From assembly GCA_947492575.1 (NCBI GenBank), contig CANLNK010000011.1:1-64000 (forward strand): a stretch of 64,000 nt of DNA, given 5' to 3'. Every line of letters starts with the position of its first letter. Position 1 is the stretch's first letter. The notes beneath the pieces are model-generated. The model had not been told where the DNA came from and did not search any database. It saw nothing but the letters and a program-made list of their open reading frames with translations. The position numbers and the translations under genes were made by a program. Source of the DNA: an uncultured Thalassotalea sp. GTDB taxonomy: Bacteria; Pseudomonadota; Gammaproteobacteria; Enterobacterales; Alteromonadaceae. Positions 19,602-27,980 of the stretch are shown here, one piece after another.

Positions 19602-20543
19602 GTGGTGAACATGCTGAAATTAAAAAGTCTAGTTGTCGTAGCGGTAAGTGCTGCATTGAGCGCTTGTGGTGGTTCCAGTGGCGGAAGCTCATCGTCGAAT
19701 ACGCCTGTGGAACCTGTTACACCGCCACCAACTTTTACCGGCCAGTTTGTTGATTCACCAGTACAAGGGTTGAATTATCAAACCGTCAGTCAATCAGGTA
19801 TGACTAACGAAAATGGCGAGTTCATCTATCAGAATAATGAAACAATTAGCTTCTCTATTGGTGGCATAGCATTCCCCGAAATAGCGGCTCAAAGTTTAAT
19901 CACCCCAATGACTGTGTTTTCAACAGAAGATATAGAGGCTGTTGAAGTAGTTAATATGATCAGACTTCTGCAATCATTAGATGTAGATGGCCAACCAGAT
20001 AATGGCATCGAAATTTCTCAAACTACCCATGAATTGGCAGCCAACTTGGATATTGATTTTTCATCCCCTGACTTTGAAGATAGCGTTAGTGCGCTCATTG
20101 TTGACAGTAATGTCGTAAATACCTACTTAATTTCGGCCGAGCAAGCGCTTTATCATTTCCGTGAAACTTTGGGGTTAATTGATTCTACGCCGAGAGATGA
20201 ATGTGGTAACGATCACCCTATGGTGGGCGCAACTGGTGTTTTTGAAACATTTGCGCATGGCGTTATGGGGGAAGCTCGAGTCATAGACAATTGCACCATT
20301 GAAATTTCCAACTTTAGCTATGACGGGTTAGGCCCCGATGTGTTTTTCTATGGTGCCATCGAGCATGATTATGAAGGGGCGACAGGGTTTAGCATGGGTG
20401 AACAGCTTAATGGTCGCGTTTATATGAACGAAACGATAGTGGTGACGTTACCTGAGAGCAGAACACTTGATGATATCAATACGATTAGTGTTTGGTGCGT
20501 CGATTTTGCTGCAGACTTTGGTAGTTTGCGCTTAGCTCTATAG
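19602..20543 (+). CDS. DM13-domain lipoprotein
   Basis: A 313-residue lipoprotein. The signal sequence ends in the lipobox LSACGGSSGGSSSS. A middle region of unknown fold (60-200) follows, then a C-terminal DM13 domain: ENFSYDG-like NFSYDGLGPDVFFYG, ETIVVTLPESRTLDDI, and VWCVDFAADFGSLRL. DM13 domains are proposed redox or cytochrome-like modules containing a conserved Cys. Start is GTG at 19602 or 19605 or ATG at 19611, with AAGGA at 19591-19595 favouring a GTG. Confidence 0.75.
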   Translation: MVNMLKLKSLVVVAVSAALSACGGSSGGSSSSNTPVEPVTPPPTFTGQFVDSPVQGLNYQTVSQSGMTNENGEFIYQNNETISFSIGGIAFPEIAAQSLITPMTVFSTEDIEAVEVVNMIRLLQSLDVDGQPDNGIEISQTTHELAANLDIDFSSPDFEDSVSALIVDSNVVNTYLISAEQALYHFRETLGLIDSTPRDECGNDHPMVGATGVFETFAHGVMGEARVIDNCTIEISNFSYDGLGPDVFFYGAIEHDYEGATGFSMGEQLNGRVYMNETIVVTLPESRTLDDINTISVWCVDFAADFGSLRLAL

Positions 20544-20622
20544 TTAATTCATAACAAAGGCTGACAACATGACTAATTAATTAGTAGTATTCAGGCATTG
20601 CAAATACTACTAATTAAAACAA

Positions 20623-21324
20623 ATGCAGCACTTTATCGTTGAATTCAAACAAGCACTAAATAAAGAATTTTGTCAGCACTTAATTCACAAGTTTGAACAA
20701 GATCCACGCCAACAGCAAGGCAGAGTAGGCTCGGGTGTCGACTTAACTAAGAAGAACAGCAGTGATATTCACTTGTCTACGCTTCCTGAGTGGCAATCAG
20801 AACATCAAGCGATCAATGACGTTATTTCACAAGGCCTTGTTCAATATGTGAAAGCCTACCCGCATATCATTACAGGCGCGATAAGCCCGAGTATACAAGA
20901 TGCCAAAACCGGTGAAGTTAAAACGATAGGTGCTGACGCGCTGGCGAAAATGTCAGATGAGCAAATCAATCAGCTAGTGCAATCTATCTTTGAACTCGAT
21001 GACATCAATATGCAGAAATATGTGGCCAAAACAGGTAACTTTGGTCACTGGCATTCAGAACACTATCCTCATCCGAGCGATCCTAAGCAAAAGAGCCTAC
21101 ACAGAACCTTATTGTGGTTGGTTTACTTAAACGACGTCGCTGAAGGGGGAGAAACAGATTTCTTTTATCAGCAAGCCAGCATCAAACCATCACAAGGAAG
21201 TTTGGTAATATCACCTTGCGGGTTCACTCACACGCATCGAGGTCGCACACCGATTTCTAACGATAAATATGTACTAGCCTCATGGGTAATGTATAAACCA
21301 GCAGCGCAACTTTATGGCAAATAA
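20623..21324 (+). CDS. 2OG-Fe(II) oxygenase, prolyl-4-hydroxylase-like
   Basis: A 233-residue cytoplasmic protein. The C-terminal double-stranded beta-helix carries HWHSEHYPHP (an HxE-type iron pair), WLVYLNDVAEGGETDF, and the distal metal His and 2-oxoglutarate base in HTHRGRTPISNDKY. The family hydroxylates proline or similar targets using O2, Fe(II) and 2-oxoglutarate. HxE replaces the usual HxD. Substrate unknown. It stands alone between the DM13 lipoprotein and yicC. Confidence 0.8.
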   Translation: MQHFIVEFKQALNKEFCQHLIHKFEQDPRQQQGRVGSGVDLTKKNSSDIHLSTLPEWQSEHQAINDVISQGLVQYVKAYPHIITGAISPSIQDAKTGEVKTIGADALAKMSDEQINQLVQSIFELDDINMQKYVAKTGNFGHWHSEHYPHPSDPKQKSLHRTLLWLVYLNDVAEGGETDFFYQQASIKPSQGSLVISPCGFTHTHRGRTPISNDKYVLASWVMYKPAAQLYGK

Positions 21325-21418
21325 CAGGAACTAGCGCGGCTATTGCTAGCGCTGTTTCAGTAACTCAGGCATAATCCGCTGTGATTCATTCTTATAAAAT
21401 TAGTTAATAGGAAAGATT

Positions 21419-22282
21419 ATGATTCATAGTATGACAGCCTTTGCTCGCAACGAGGTAAAAGGCGAATGGGGTAATGCCGTTTGGGAAATCCGCTCGGTTA
21501 ACCAACGATTCTTAGAAACCTACTTCCGCTTACCTGAGCAGTTCCGCAGTATTGAACCAGTGCTTCGCGAACGTTTTCGCAAAGCACTAAACCGAGGTAA
21601 AGTAGAATGTAGCTTACGTTTTACTGCTAACCCAGCAAACAAAGGTGCGTTAAGCTTAAATTCGACATTAGCTGAACAGCTTATTGCTCATGCACAAACT
21701 ATCGCTGGCAAGCTAGACGACAGCAGTATTAACCCGGTAGAGATTATGCGCTGGCCTGGTGTAATGGAAGCTGAAGAAGCTGACATGGACGCGATTCAAG
21801 CCGACATTCTAGCGGCGTTTGACCAAGCACTAAAAGATTTCATTGCCGCACGAGCAAGTGAAGGCACCAACATGAAAGCACTTATCGAACAACGCCTTGA
21901 AGGAATTGTTGTGCAAGCGGAAAAAGTAAAAGCGCATATGCCAGAGATTATTCAATGGCAGAAAGATCGTATTGTTGAGAAATTCAATGATGCAGGTATT
22001 GAGCCTGAGTCTGGCCGTGTTGAACAAGAACTTGTGCTACTTGCCCAAAAAATGGATGTAGACGAAGAAATTGATCGCCTATTCAGCCATGTAAAAGAAA
22101 CTCAAGGCATTTTGAAGAAAGGCGGGCCACAAGGTCGCCGCTTAGATTTTATGATGCAAGAGTTTAACCGCGAAGCGAACACGCTAGGTTCAAAATCAAT
22201 CAATGCAGATATCACCAATGCCGCGGTTGAGTTGAAGGTGTTAATCGAACAAATGCGTGAGCAGATCCAAAACATCGAATAG
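21419..22282 (+). CDS. yicC: YicC family endoribonuclease, island insertion target
   Basis: A 287-residue YicC/YloC protein starting MIHSMTAFARNE, with the C-terminal DUF1732 signature (GGPQGRRLDFMMQEFNREANTLGSKS). YicC has been described as an endoribonuclease acting on RNAs such as RyhB. Its last codons (EQIQNIE-stop) are duplicated at 45320-45343 with only synonymous changes, so the reading frame was restored when the island integrated. The 3' end and terminator are now element-derived (inference). Confidence 0.95.
   Translation: MIHSMTAFARNEVKGEWGNAVWEIRSVNQRFLETYFRLPEQFRSIEPVLRERFRKALNRGKVECSLRFTANPANKGALSLNSTLAEQLIAHAQTIAGKLDDSSINPVEIMRWPGVMEAEEADMDAIQADILAAFDQALKDFIAARASEGTNMKALIEQRLEGIVVQAEKVKAHMPEIIQWQKDRIVEKFNDAGIEPESGRVEQELVLLAQKMDVDEEIDRLFSHVKETQGILKKGGPQGRRLDFMMQEFNREANTLGSKSINADITNAAVELKVLIEQMREQIQNIE
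22259..22282 (+). repeat. attL: left copy of the yicC 3'-end repeat
   Basis: GAGCAGATCCAAAACATCGAATAG, the last seven codons plus stop of yicC. It shares its first 11 bp exactly with the right copy and then differs only at codon third positions. Confidence 0.88.
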
Positions 22283-22310
22283 TTTTTTTACCCGTCCAAG
22301 AATGTCTTAG

Positions 22311-22348
22311 AAGCCCTGTTATTTGCTTGTAAATACAGGGCTTTTTTA
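22311..22348 (+). terminator. Terminator after yicC, inside the island end
   Basis: AAGCCCTGT and ACAGGGCTT form a stem followed by six T's. It lies beyond the attL core and so appears to be supplied by the element. It is flanked by two 9-bp direct copies of CCCGTCCAA (22291 and 22354). Confidence 0.85.
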
Positions 22349-22400
22349 TTTTTCCCGTCCAAATCGGTTTGCAGATGTCCGTTACCAACTACCTGTTTAG

Positions 22401-22554
22401 TGGTGGGCAGAATGGTGGGCAGCCCCCTCATTTTTGCTCAATAAGCATTTTGCGGTGAGCAAATTGGTGGGCAGTAAGTTACCCAATTTTCGCATTTAAC
22501 TCGCCACCACAACAGGTTAGCTGCTGATTCAATAAGCAAATCGGTGGTGGGCAG
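22401..22554 (+). repeat. Arm-type integrase repeats, left end (four TGGTGGGCAG copies)
   Basis: Identical 10-bp TGGTGGGCAG copies lie at 22401-22410, 22413-22422, 22465-22474 and 22545-22554, with a degenerate GCGGTGAGCA near 22452. The same motif recurs at the right island end. Position next to the integrase and in both ends fits arm-binding sites for the P4-type N-terminal domain. This accounts for the 22283-22597 gap together with the terminator. Confidence 0.7.
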
Positions 22555-22597
22555 CCATTATTGCCCCCTCCATTATTTCAGCAACTATGGAGTAAAC

Positions 22598-23848
22598 ATG
22601 GGAAAACTCACAGCAAAACAGGTTATTGCATACAGCAAAGCCGACCCCAAAAAATATTCAGATGGTGAAGGTCTATATTTTTGCGTCCGCAAACAAGGCT
22701 CGCCTTACTGGATGATCCGCTACACCACAGCCAAAGGACGACGAGAAGCAACCTTGGGGCAATTTCCTTTAATGTCGTTGGCAGACGCTCGAATTGCCGC
22801 CGCATACTTTCGAAAGGAAGTACGTGACGGCATAGATCCTCTTCTAGAAAAACAGAAAATCGAGTTACCTGACATTGAAACCGTGGATCAACTGTTCCAT
22901 GACTGGTATCGAACCGACCTTAGTCGACGACTTAAGCATCCCAAGATCCCATATCGGGTTTACACCAAAGAGATAAGCCCAGTCATTGGCATTAAGTGTA
23001 TTGCTGAGGTGACCGCACGTGACGTGCGGGAGGTGCTAGAGCGCATTCGAGAAAGTAACCGCCCTACTATTGCCAACGATACCTTGATGTACATGAAGCA
23101 GCTATTTCGGCATGCGATAAAGCTCGACTTAACGCTGAACAACCCAGCCGCAGCATTTACCGTAGACGATGCCGGTGGCGTGGAGTCCAGTAAAGACAGG
23201 ATGCTTAGCAAAGAGGAAATTCACTACGCCTTTAGCGTGTTTCATACCCATATCAATAGCTTTGGCCGCGACAACTACCTCGCTTGCTGCCTGTTTTTGG
23301 TATTGGGTGTACGCAAAAGCGAACTGTGCGAAGCCATGTGGCGTGAAATGGATTTAACCACAGGCGTGTGGGATCTGCCCAAAGAACGCAGCAAAACCGG
23401 CGTGCCAATCAGCATTCCCTTACCACGCCAAGCCATTGCTTGGTTTAACGAGTTGCAAATCCGCGCTTGTGGCTCGCCTTATGTGTTCCCAGCCAGACGA
23501 GCAAGCCATCGTCCACATATGGGGCCAGATACGCTAAACCGTGCCATTTCTAAGCTCTTTGGTCGCGAGCCTGGGCGCAAAAAACAGCCTCCCAATAAAA
23601 TGGGCAAACTTGAACACTTCACCGTACACGATTTGCGCCGCACCTTTCGCAGCCTTGCCGCCTCTTTGGGCATTGCAGGCAACGTAGCCGAACGCTGTCT
23701 TAACCATAAGCTAAAAGGCGTTGAGGGTATCTACGACCGCCACGATTACTTTGAAGAGCGCCGTATTGCCCATCAAACCGTGGCTGATGTGGTTGAACCG
23801 CTAGTGAACTTTGAGCCACATTCGCAACAGCACGCAGGAGGGCATTAA
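22598..23848 (+). CDS. int: P4-type tyrosine integrase
   Basis: A 416-residue site-specific recombinase. The N-terminal DUF4102/arm-binding domain (KYSDGEGLYFCVRKQGS), a core-binding domain and a catalytic domain are visible. Catalytic residues are R239 (GVRKSEL), H344-x-x-R347 (VHDLRR) and nucleophile Y379 (GIYDRH). The ATG at 22598 follows TATGGAGT; the longer open frame would run into the arm repeats. It sits just inside attL, reading away from yicC, and presumably catalyses integration and excision at the yicC 3' end. Confidence 0.95.
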   Translation: MGKLTAKQVIAYSKADPKKYSDGEGLYFCVRKQGSPYWMIRYTTAKGRREATLGQFPLMSLADARIAAAYFRKEVRDGIDPLLEKQKIELPDIETVDQLFHDWYRTDLSRRLKHPKIPYRVYTKEISPVIGIKCIAEVTARDVREVLERIRESNRPTIANDTLMYMKQLFRHAIKLDLTLNNPAAAFTVDDAGGVESSKDRMLSKEEIHYAFSVFHTHINSFGRDNYLACCLFLVLGVRKSELCEAMWREMDLTTGVWDLPKERSKTGVPISIPLPRQAIAWFNELQIRACGSPYVFPARRASHRPHMGPDTLNRAISKLFGREPGRKKQPPNKMGKLEHFTVHDLRRTFRSLAASLGIAGNVAERCLNHKLKGVEGIYDRHDYFEERRIAHQTVADVVEPLVNFEPHSQQHAGGH

Positions 23849-23849
23849 C

Positions 23850-24188
23850 ATGCAATTTATGATGCGACTCGCCCCCATTACCTTTCCAATAGCCATGCTG
23901 GCAGGCCTTGGTTGGTGTATTGGCATTGCCTTACTCGAACAACATCATGGTATAGGCTACGCACTTACTCGGCATTGCCTGATGGTATTCGTGGTACTCG
24001 CTCCTTGGCTGATGCTAAAGCTCATTTTCTACGTGATTGTCAGTTTAGGACGCAAACTGGGGCTCATCCCGCCTGCACGTCCAACGCACAGCTTGGGGTA
24101 TGAAGAATCACTCTATTGGTTCAGAGTATTGGCCTTTTTCGATGGCAAACGCAGCCGCATGCCGAAAAGGCCCATCAGGCGAAACTAA
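23850..24188 (+). CDS. Small island membrane protein
   Basis: A 112-residue protein from the ATG at 23850, one base past the integrase stop, with a strong AGGAGG ribosome site at 23837-23842 inside int. Two or three hydrophobic helices (FPIAMLAGLGWCIGIALL, CLMVFVVLAPWLMLKLIFYV) are followed by a basic C-terminus (GKRSRMPKRPIRRN). Translationally coupled to int. I do not recognise the family. Confidence 0.65.
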   Translation: MQFMMRLAPITFPIAMLAGLGWCIGIALLEQHHGIGYALTRHCLMVFVVLAPWLMLKLIFYVIVSLGRKLGLIPPARPTHSLGYEESLYWFRVLAFFDGKRSRMPKRPIRRN

Positions 24189-24283
24189 CAAGCCCCCATT
24201 TGCTCACTTACCGTGGGCAGTTGGGACAATGGGGCAACACTTGATACACCAAGCTTTAGAGGGAGAATAAGAGGAAAGCAAAC

Positions 24284-24302
24284 TGCCCCAAGGAATGGGG
24301 CA
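24284..24302. repeat. Inverted repeat upstream of higBA
   Basis: TGCCCC-AAGGAAT-GGGGCA hairpin with no T run. AATGGGGCAA also occurs as a direct pair at 24228-24237 and 24294-24303. Probably part of the higBA regulatory region; role unknown. Confidence 0.35.
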
Positions 24303-24355
24303 ATTGGGGATGCGGTAAAAACTCCTAACCGCATCAAAAATGCCAAACTTGCAAA

Positions 24356-24372
24356 AGTCCCAAATTGGGACT
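24356..24372. promoter_or_regulatory. higBA operator palindrome
   Basis: AGTCCCAA-A-TTGGGACT is a perfect 17-bp palindrome ending 11 bp before the higB ATG. Antitoxins of the HigA family bind palindromes overlapping their own promoter. A further TTGGGAC half-site is at 24221-24227. Confidence 0.65.
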
Positions 24373-24383
24373 AACATCTATTC

Positions 24384-24686
24384 ATGAGAATTATCGCATT
24401 ATCAACCTTAAAAACATTTTGGGAAGACAGCCCAGAATACATTGACGCTAAAGAGCCAACTTTAGCGTGGTATAGGCATGCATTAAACGCTGATTGGGGA
24501 TCACCGGCGGATGTGAAACAGGACTTTAGAAATGCCAGCATCCTCAAAGATGGGCGTGTCGTATTTAACATTGCCGGTAATAAATACCGATTAGTCGTTT
24601 GGATCAATTATGCCTACAAGGTGGTTTACATACGGTTTATCGGCAGCCATGCACAATACGATCAAATTGATGTGCAAACGATTTGA
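24384..24686 (+). CDS. higB: HigB-type toxin, mRNA interferase
   Basis: A 100-residue RelE-superfamily toxin that cuts mRNA on the ribosome. The HigB pattern is clear: WYRHALNADWGSPADVKQ, then FNIAGNKYRLVVWINYAYKVVYIRFIGSHAQYD. Toxin-first order with the antitoxin 31 bp downstream is the hig arrangement. Likely stabilises the island. Confidence 0.92.
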   Translation: MRIIALSTLKTFWEDSPEYIDAKEPTLAWYRHALNADWGSPADVKQDFRNASILKDGRVVFNIAGNKYRLVVWINYAYKVVYIRFIGSHAQYDQIDVQTI

Positions 24687-24717
24687 AGCCAAAAGGTAGT
24701 AACAAGAGGTATATATA

Positions 24718-25089
24718 ATGGACATCAGACCTATTAAAACAGATGCCGACTACCGCGCGGCATTAAACGATATCGAAAACCTAATGATGGCGGAGCCTGA
24801 TACCGTCGAAGGCGAAAAGCTGGATATTTTGGTTACGTTAGTTGAAGCCTACGAAGCAAAGCATTTTCCAATGGATTTGCCAGACCCTGTTGAGGCAATA
24901 AAGTTTGAGATGGAGCGCAAAGGATTAACAGTTAAAGATCTTGAACCCATGATAGGTAAAAGCAATCGTGTTTATGAAATCCTAAACCATAAGCGATCAC
25001 TCACGCTAAAAATGATTTGGAAACTTCATGAAGGGCTAGGTATCCCAGCAGAATCGCTGATCAAGCCACCGCAAGTTCGCGCTTCATAG
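24718..25089 (+). CDS. higA: HigA-type antitoxin
   Basis: A 123-residue antitoxin of the HigA family. The N-terminal part binds toxin; the C-terminal part is an XRE-type HTH (MERKGLTVKDLEPMIGKS, then RVYEILNHKRSLTLKMI). It neutralises HigB and presumably represses through the palindrome at 24356. The gene ends 25 bp before the primase-helicase. Confidence 0.92.
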   Translation: MDIRPIKTDADYRAALNDIENLMMAEPDTVEGEKLDILVTLVEAYEAKHFPMDLPDPVEAIKFEMERKGLTVKDLEPMIGKSNRVYEILNHKRSLTLKMIWKLHEGLGIPAESLIKPPQVRAS

Positions 25090-25114
25090 CAATGCGAATC
25101 AAAATTAGCTTGTT

Positions 25115-27523
25115 ATGAATGACGCTCGCTACCCAAATATTTCGGCTATTGATAACAGGTTAGCTGAGCTTGAAAACGAAAAGCAGCGGCTTCTCGCATT
25201 AAGAGAGGCTTTGCGTAGCGCTCAAAACCAGCGTTCAATACAGACATTCACCCCAGAACAAAAAGTCGCCCTATTCAGACAACGATTTCGTGGAAGAGAG
25301 GATATCTTTGCCAATCGTTGGCAAAATCAACAGGGGCGCAGTGGCTATTCCGTAGCCTGTGATAATGAATGGGTAAACGGGGTTTGCAACAAACCCCGCA
25401 TTAAATGCCAAGACTGTTCACACCGAAAGTTTAGCGAACTAGACGAGCGCATTATTTACAGGCACCTTGCCGGTCATCAAGTGGTGGGGCTGTATCCCTT
25501 ACTGAAAGATAATTCGTGCTATTTGTTGGCAGCCGATTTTGACAAAGGCTGTTGGCAAGAAGAAGTCAAAGCAATGTCTAAAGCGTGCCAAGAGTTTGAT
25601 ATTCCGCACGCGATAGAAATCTCGCGCTCTGGCAACGGGGCACACTTATGGATCTTTTTTGACACCAATATCCCCGCTAACCAGGCTCGGGCACTGGGTT
25701 TCGCTTTGCTTGATAAAGCCATGGAAATATTTCCAAATCTTTCGTTTGACTCCTATGACAGGCTCTTTCCTAACCAAGATGTCCTTCCTGAAGGCGGTTT
25801 TGGTAATCTCATTGCGCTACCACTTCAAAAGGAGGCTCGCCTTTCAGGCCGTAGTTGCTTTGTTGACTGTGACCTGAATGCGATTGACGATCAATGGCAG
25901 TACCTTGCTGAGCTTAAAACACTCACGCAATCGAGTATTGATCAACTCATAACAACCATTTCACCCAACACCCTATTACTGTCTGAACAAGGTCTAATAG
26001 ACAACCGCCCTCCTTGGGAAATCACAGCCAAAGCCGCACCAATAAAATTAGAGTCTTTGCCGAAAACCGTGACCATTACCTTGGCCAACCATATCTACTT
26101 TTTGATGAGCGAGTTACCTGGACCACTACTGGCAGGACTAAAGCGATTAGCTAGTTTTTCTAATCCTGTGTTTTTTAAAACACAAGCTTTGCGCTTTTCA
26201 ACCCATGGCATTCCAAGGTTTATTTCCTGTGCTCGTATTGAAAACGGTTATCTAGCACTACCGCGTGGCTGTCTCGATGACGCGATTGCTTTGCTACAAG
26301 AGCACAGTATTTCGCCACTGTTTGACGATAAGCGTGAAACGGGCAAACCATTATTAAAACTTACCCCTGAGTTCACTTTGCGAAAGAACCAGCGTGACGC
26401 AGTAGCCGCAATATCTAAACATGACTTCGGTATTTTGCATGCGCCGACCGCATTTGGAAAAACGGTTACTGCCATCGGCATGATCGTAAAACGCAAAGTA
26501 AATACCCTAATACTGGTTCATAGCCGACAACTGCTTGAACAGTGGCAAGAGCGATTACGCACGTTCCTACCCGACGTAAACATTGGCAGTATAGGCGGGG
26601 GTAAAAGAAAGCCGAGTGGCATTATCGACATAGCCACCTACCAAAGCTTGGTTAATAAAAAAGACAACTCCATCACGCCTCTCATTCAAGACTACGGCCA
26701 TATTATTGTTGACGAATGCCACCACCTATCTGCGCCAAGGTTTGAAATGGTACTCAACGAGGCAAGAGCAAAATATGTATTGGGCCTAACAGCAACACCT
26801 GAGCGACAAGATGGTCATCAAAAAATCATTTTTATGGCAGCAGGGCTCATTCGCTATAAAGTGAAACAAAGCCCTGATGAGCAATTTACCCAAACTGTGA
26901 TGATTCATCAGCTCTACGATATACCGCCAGCTGAGCTAATAAAAACAGATGAGCGCCCAAAAATAAGCGATGCCTACCGCTGGCTCGTCGATAATGAGCA
27001 GCGCACTTCAAAAATCGTCTCAGACGCCTCTCAGTGTGTTCAAAATGGCGGACACCCGTTAGTCCTTACAGAGCGTAGAGAGCATGCTGAGTACATACAC
27101 TCACGACTTACCGAGATGGGTATAAGCATTGTCGTACTCAAAGGCGCCATGAAAGCTGCCGAACGCAAAAACGCTGACAATCATCTGCAATCGGCTCAAG
27201 TTGTCGTCGCAACAGGAAAATATGTGGGCGAAGGGTTTGACCTACCAAGACTGGATACGTTGTTTTTGGCCATGCCAATCGCATGGAAAGGTACATTGGC
27301 CCAATATGCCGGTCGTATTCATCGTGAATCGGAAGGAAAAACACAAGTCACCATTCACGACTATGTAGACTGCGCCCTCCCTATGCTGCAACGCATGTTT
27401 AAAAAACGCGAGAAAAGCTACAAGGCAATGGGGTACGCCCTTGAGTACATTGATGGTAACAGTGACAAGCAACCTTCACTCAAGTTGGAAAACGCCTCTT
27501 CATTAAATTCCAAGTCAAATTAG
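25115..27523 (+). CDS. Archaeo-eukaryotic primase fused to SF2 helicase (AEP-TOTE-like)
   Basis: An 802-residue fusion. Residues 1-45 are coiled coil. A Cys cluster (NGVCNKPRIKCQDC, about 85-110) is a likely zinc site. An AEP primase domain follows with the DxD metal pair D141/D143 (AADFDKG), SGNGAHLW with H177, and D183. The second half is an XPB-like helicase: Walker A APTAFGKT (443-450), DECH box at 533, motif III LTATPE, motif VI QYAGRIHRES. From memory it matches the family Pfam calls AEP-TOTE, tied to biological-conflict systems. It could serve island replication or defence. Repeats follow it directly. Confidence 0.8.
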   Translation: MNDARYPNISAIDNRLAELENEKQRLLALREALRSAQNQRSIQTFTPEQKVALFRQRFRGREDIFANRWQNQQGRSGYSVACDNEWVNGVCNKPRIKCQDCSHRKFSELDERIIYRHLAGHQVVGLYPLLKDNSCYLLAADFDKGCWQEEVKAMSKACQEFDIPHAIEISRSGNGAHLWIFFDTNIPANQARALGFALLDKAMEIFPNLSFDSYDRLFPNQDVLPEGGFGNLIALPLQKEARLSGRSCFVDCDLNAIDDQWQYLAELKTLTQSSIDQLITTISPNTLLLSEQGLIDNRPPWEITAKAAPIKLESLPKTVTITLANHIYFLMSELPGPLLAGLKRLASFSNPVFFKTQALRFSTHGIPRFISCARIENGYLALPRGCLDDAIALLQEHSISPLFDDKRETGKPLLKLTPEFTLRKNQRDAVAAISKHDFGILHAPTAFGKTVTAIGMIVKRKVNTLILVHSRQLLEQWQERLRTFLPDVNIGSIGGGKRKPSGIIDIATYQSLVNKKDNSITPLIQDYGHIIVDECHHLSAPRFEMVLNEARAKYVLGLTATPERQDGHQKIIFMAAGLIRYKVKQSPDEQFTQTVMIHQLYDIPPAELIKTDERPKISDAYRWLVDNEQRTSKIVSDASQCVQNGGHPLVLTERREHAEYIHSRLTEMGISIVVLKGAMKAAERKNADNHLQSAQVVVATGKYVGEGFDLPRLDTLFLAMPIAWKGTLAQYAGRIHRESEGKTQVTIHDYVDCALPMLQRMFKKREKSYKAMGYALEYIDGNSDKQPSLKLENASSLNSKSN

Positions 27524-27577
27524 CAAGCCGCTCTTCGTTCAACACTTCCCCATGCCTTTACCCCCTTACGCCAAAAC

Positions 27578-27800
27578 CACTATCCGTTTGGCTTTTGGAT
27601 CGAAACGCCAAACAGGGAAATTAGCCCATTCACTGTTTGGCGTCTCGATTGAAATCCAACGTTGCTAAGCCTTGCCGGTACTGGCACAAAGCAAGGTTTG
27701 GCACTTTTTGCACCATAAACCAACCTCGAATCCAAAGTACAAACCGTTTGTTTTTTCTAACCCAGAATGCAAACGATCGTTTGGCGTCTCGATTTTTTTG
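27578..27800. repeat. Iterated GTTTGGCG palindromic repeats after the primase-helicase
   Basis: The 457-bp gap 27524-27980 has no convincing gene but contains repeats. ATCGAAACGCCAAACAG (27598-27614) and CTGTTTGGCGTCTCGAT (27633-27649) form a 17-bp inverted repeat with one mismatch. GTTTGGCGTCTCGATT recurs exactly at 27635-27650 and 27779-27794. Shorter copies (CCGTTTGG near 27580, CAAACCGTTTG near 27742, AAACGATCGTTTGG) fill in. Such iteron-like arrays next to a primase-helicase suggest a replication origin or oriT-like site; this is inference. Confidence 0.6.
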
Positions 27801-27980
27801 CATGAGCTAAATGCCGTCAAACAGCGCTGTATTGGACTATGTATATCAAACAGTTAGCCGCGCACAGGTCATCATAAAAAACCGATTTGACTGGTTAGTT
27901 TGATGGCCATTTCTTTCATCTAATTCACCACCGCGTCTGCACCCGACCACTGAAAATAGACGGCATGACGAACCAACAAG

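Noticed and set aside
22544-22597. Longer integrase N-terminus
   Set aside because: It overlaps the arm-type repeats; ATG 22598 has a ribosome site and matches family starts.
27672-27857. 61-codon ORF in the repeat region
   Set aside because: It crosses the GTTTGGCG repeats, has no ribosome site and no protein-like composition.
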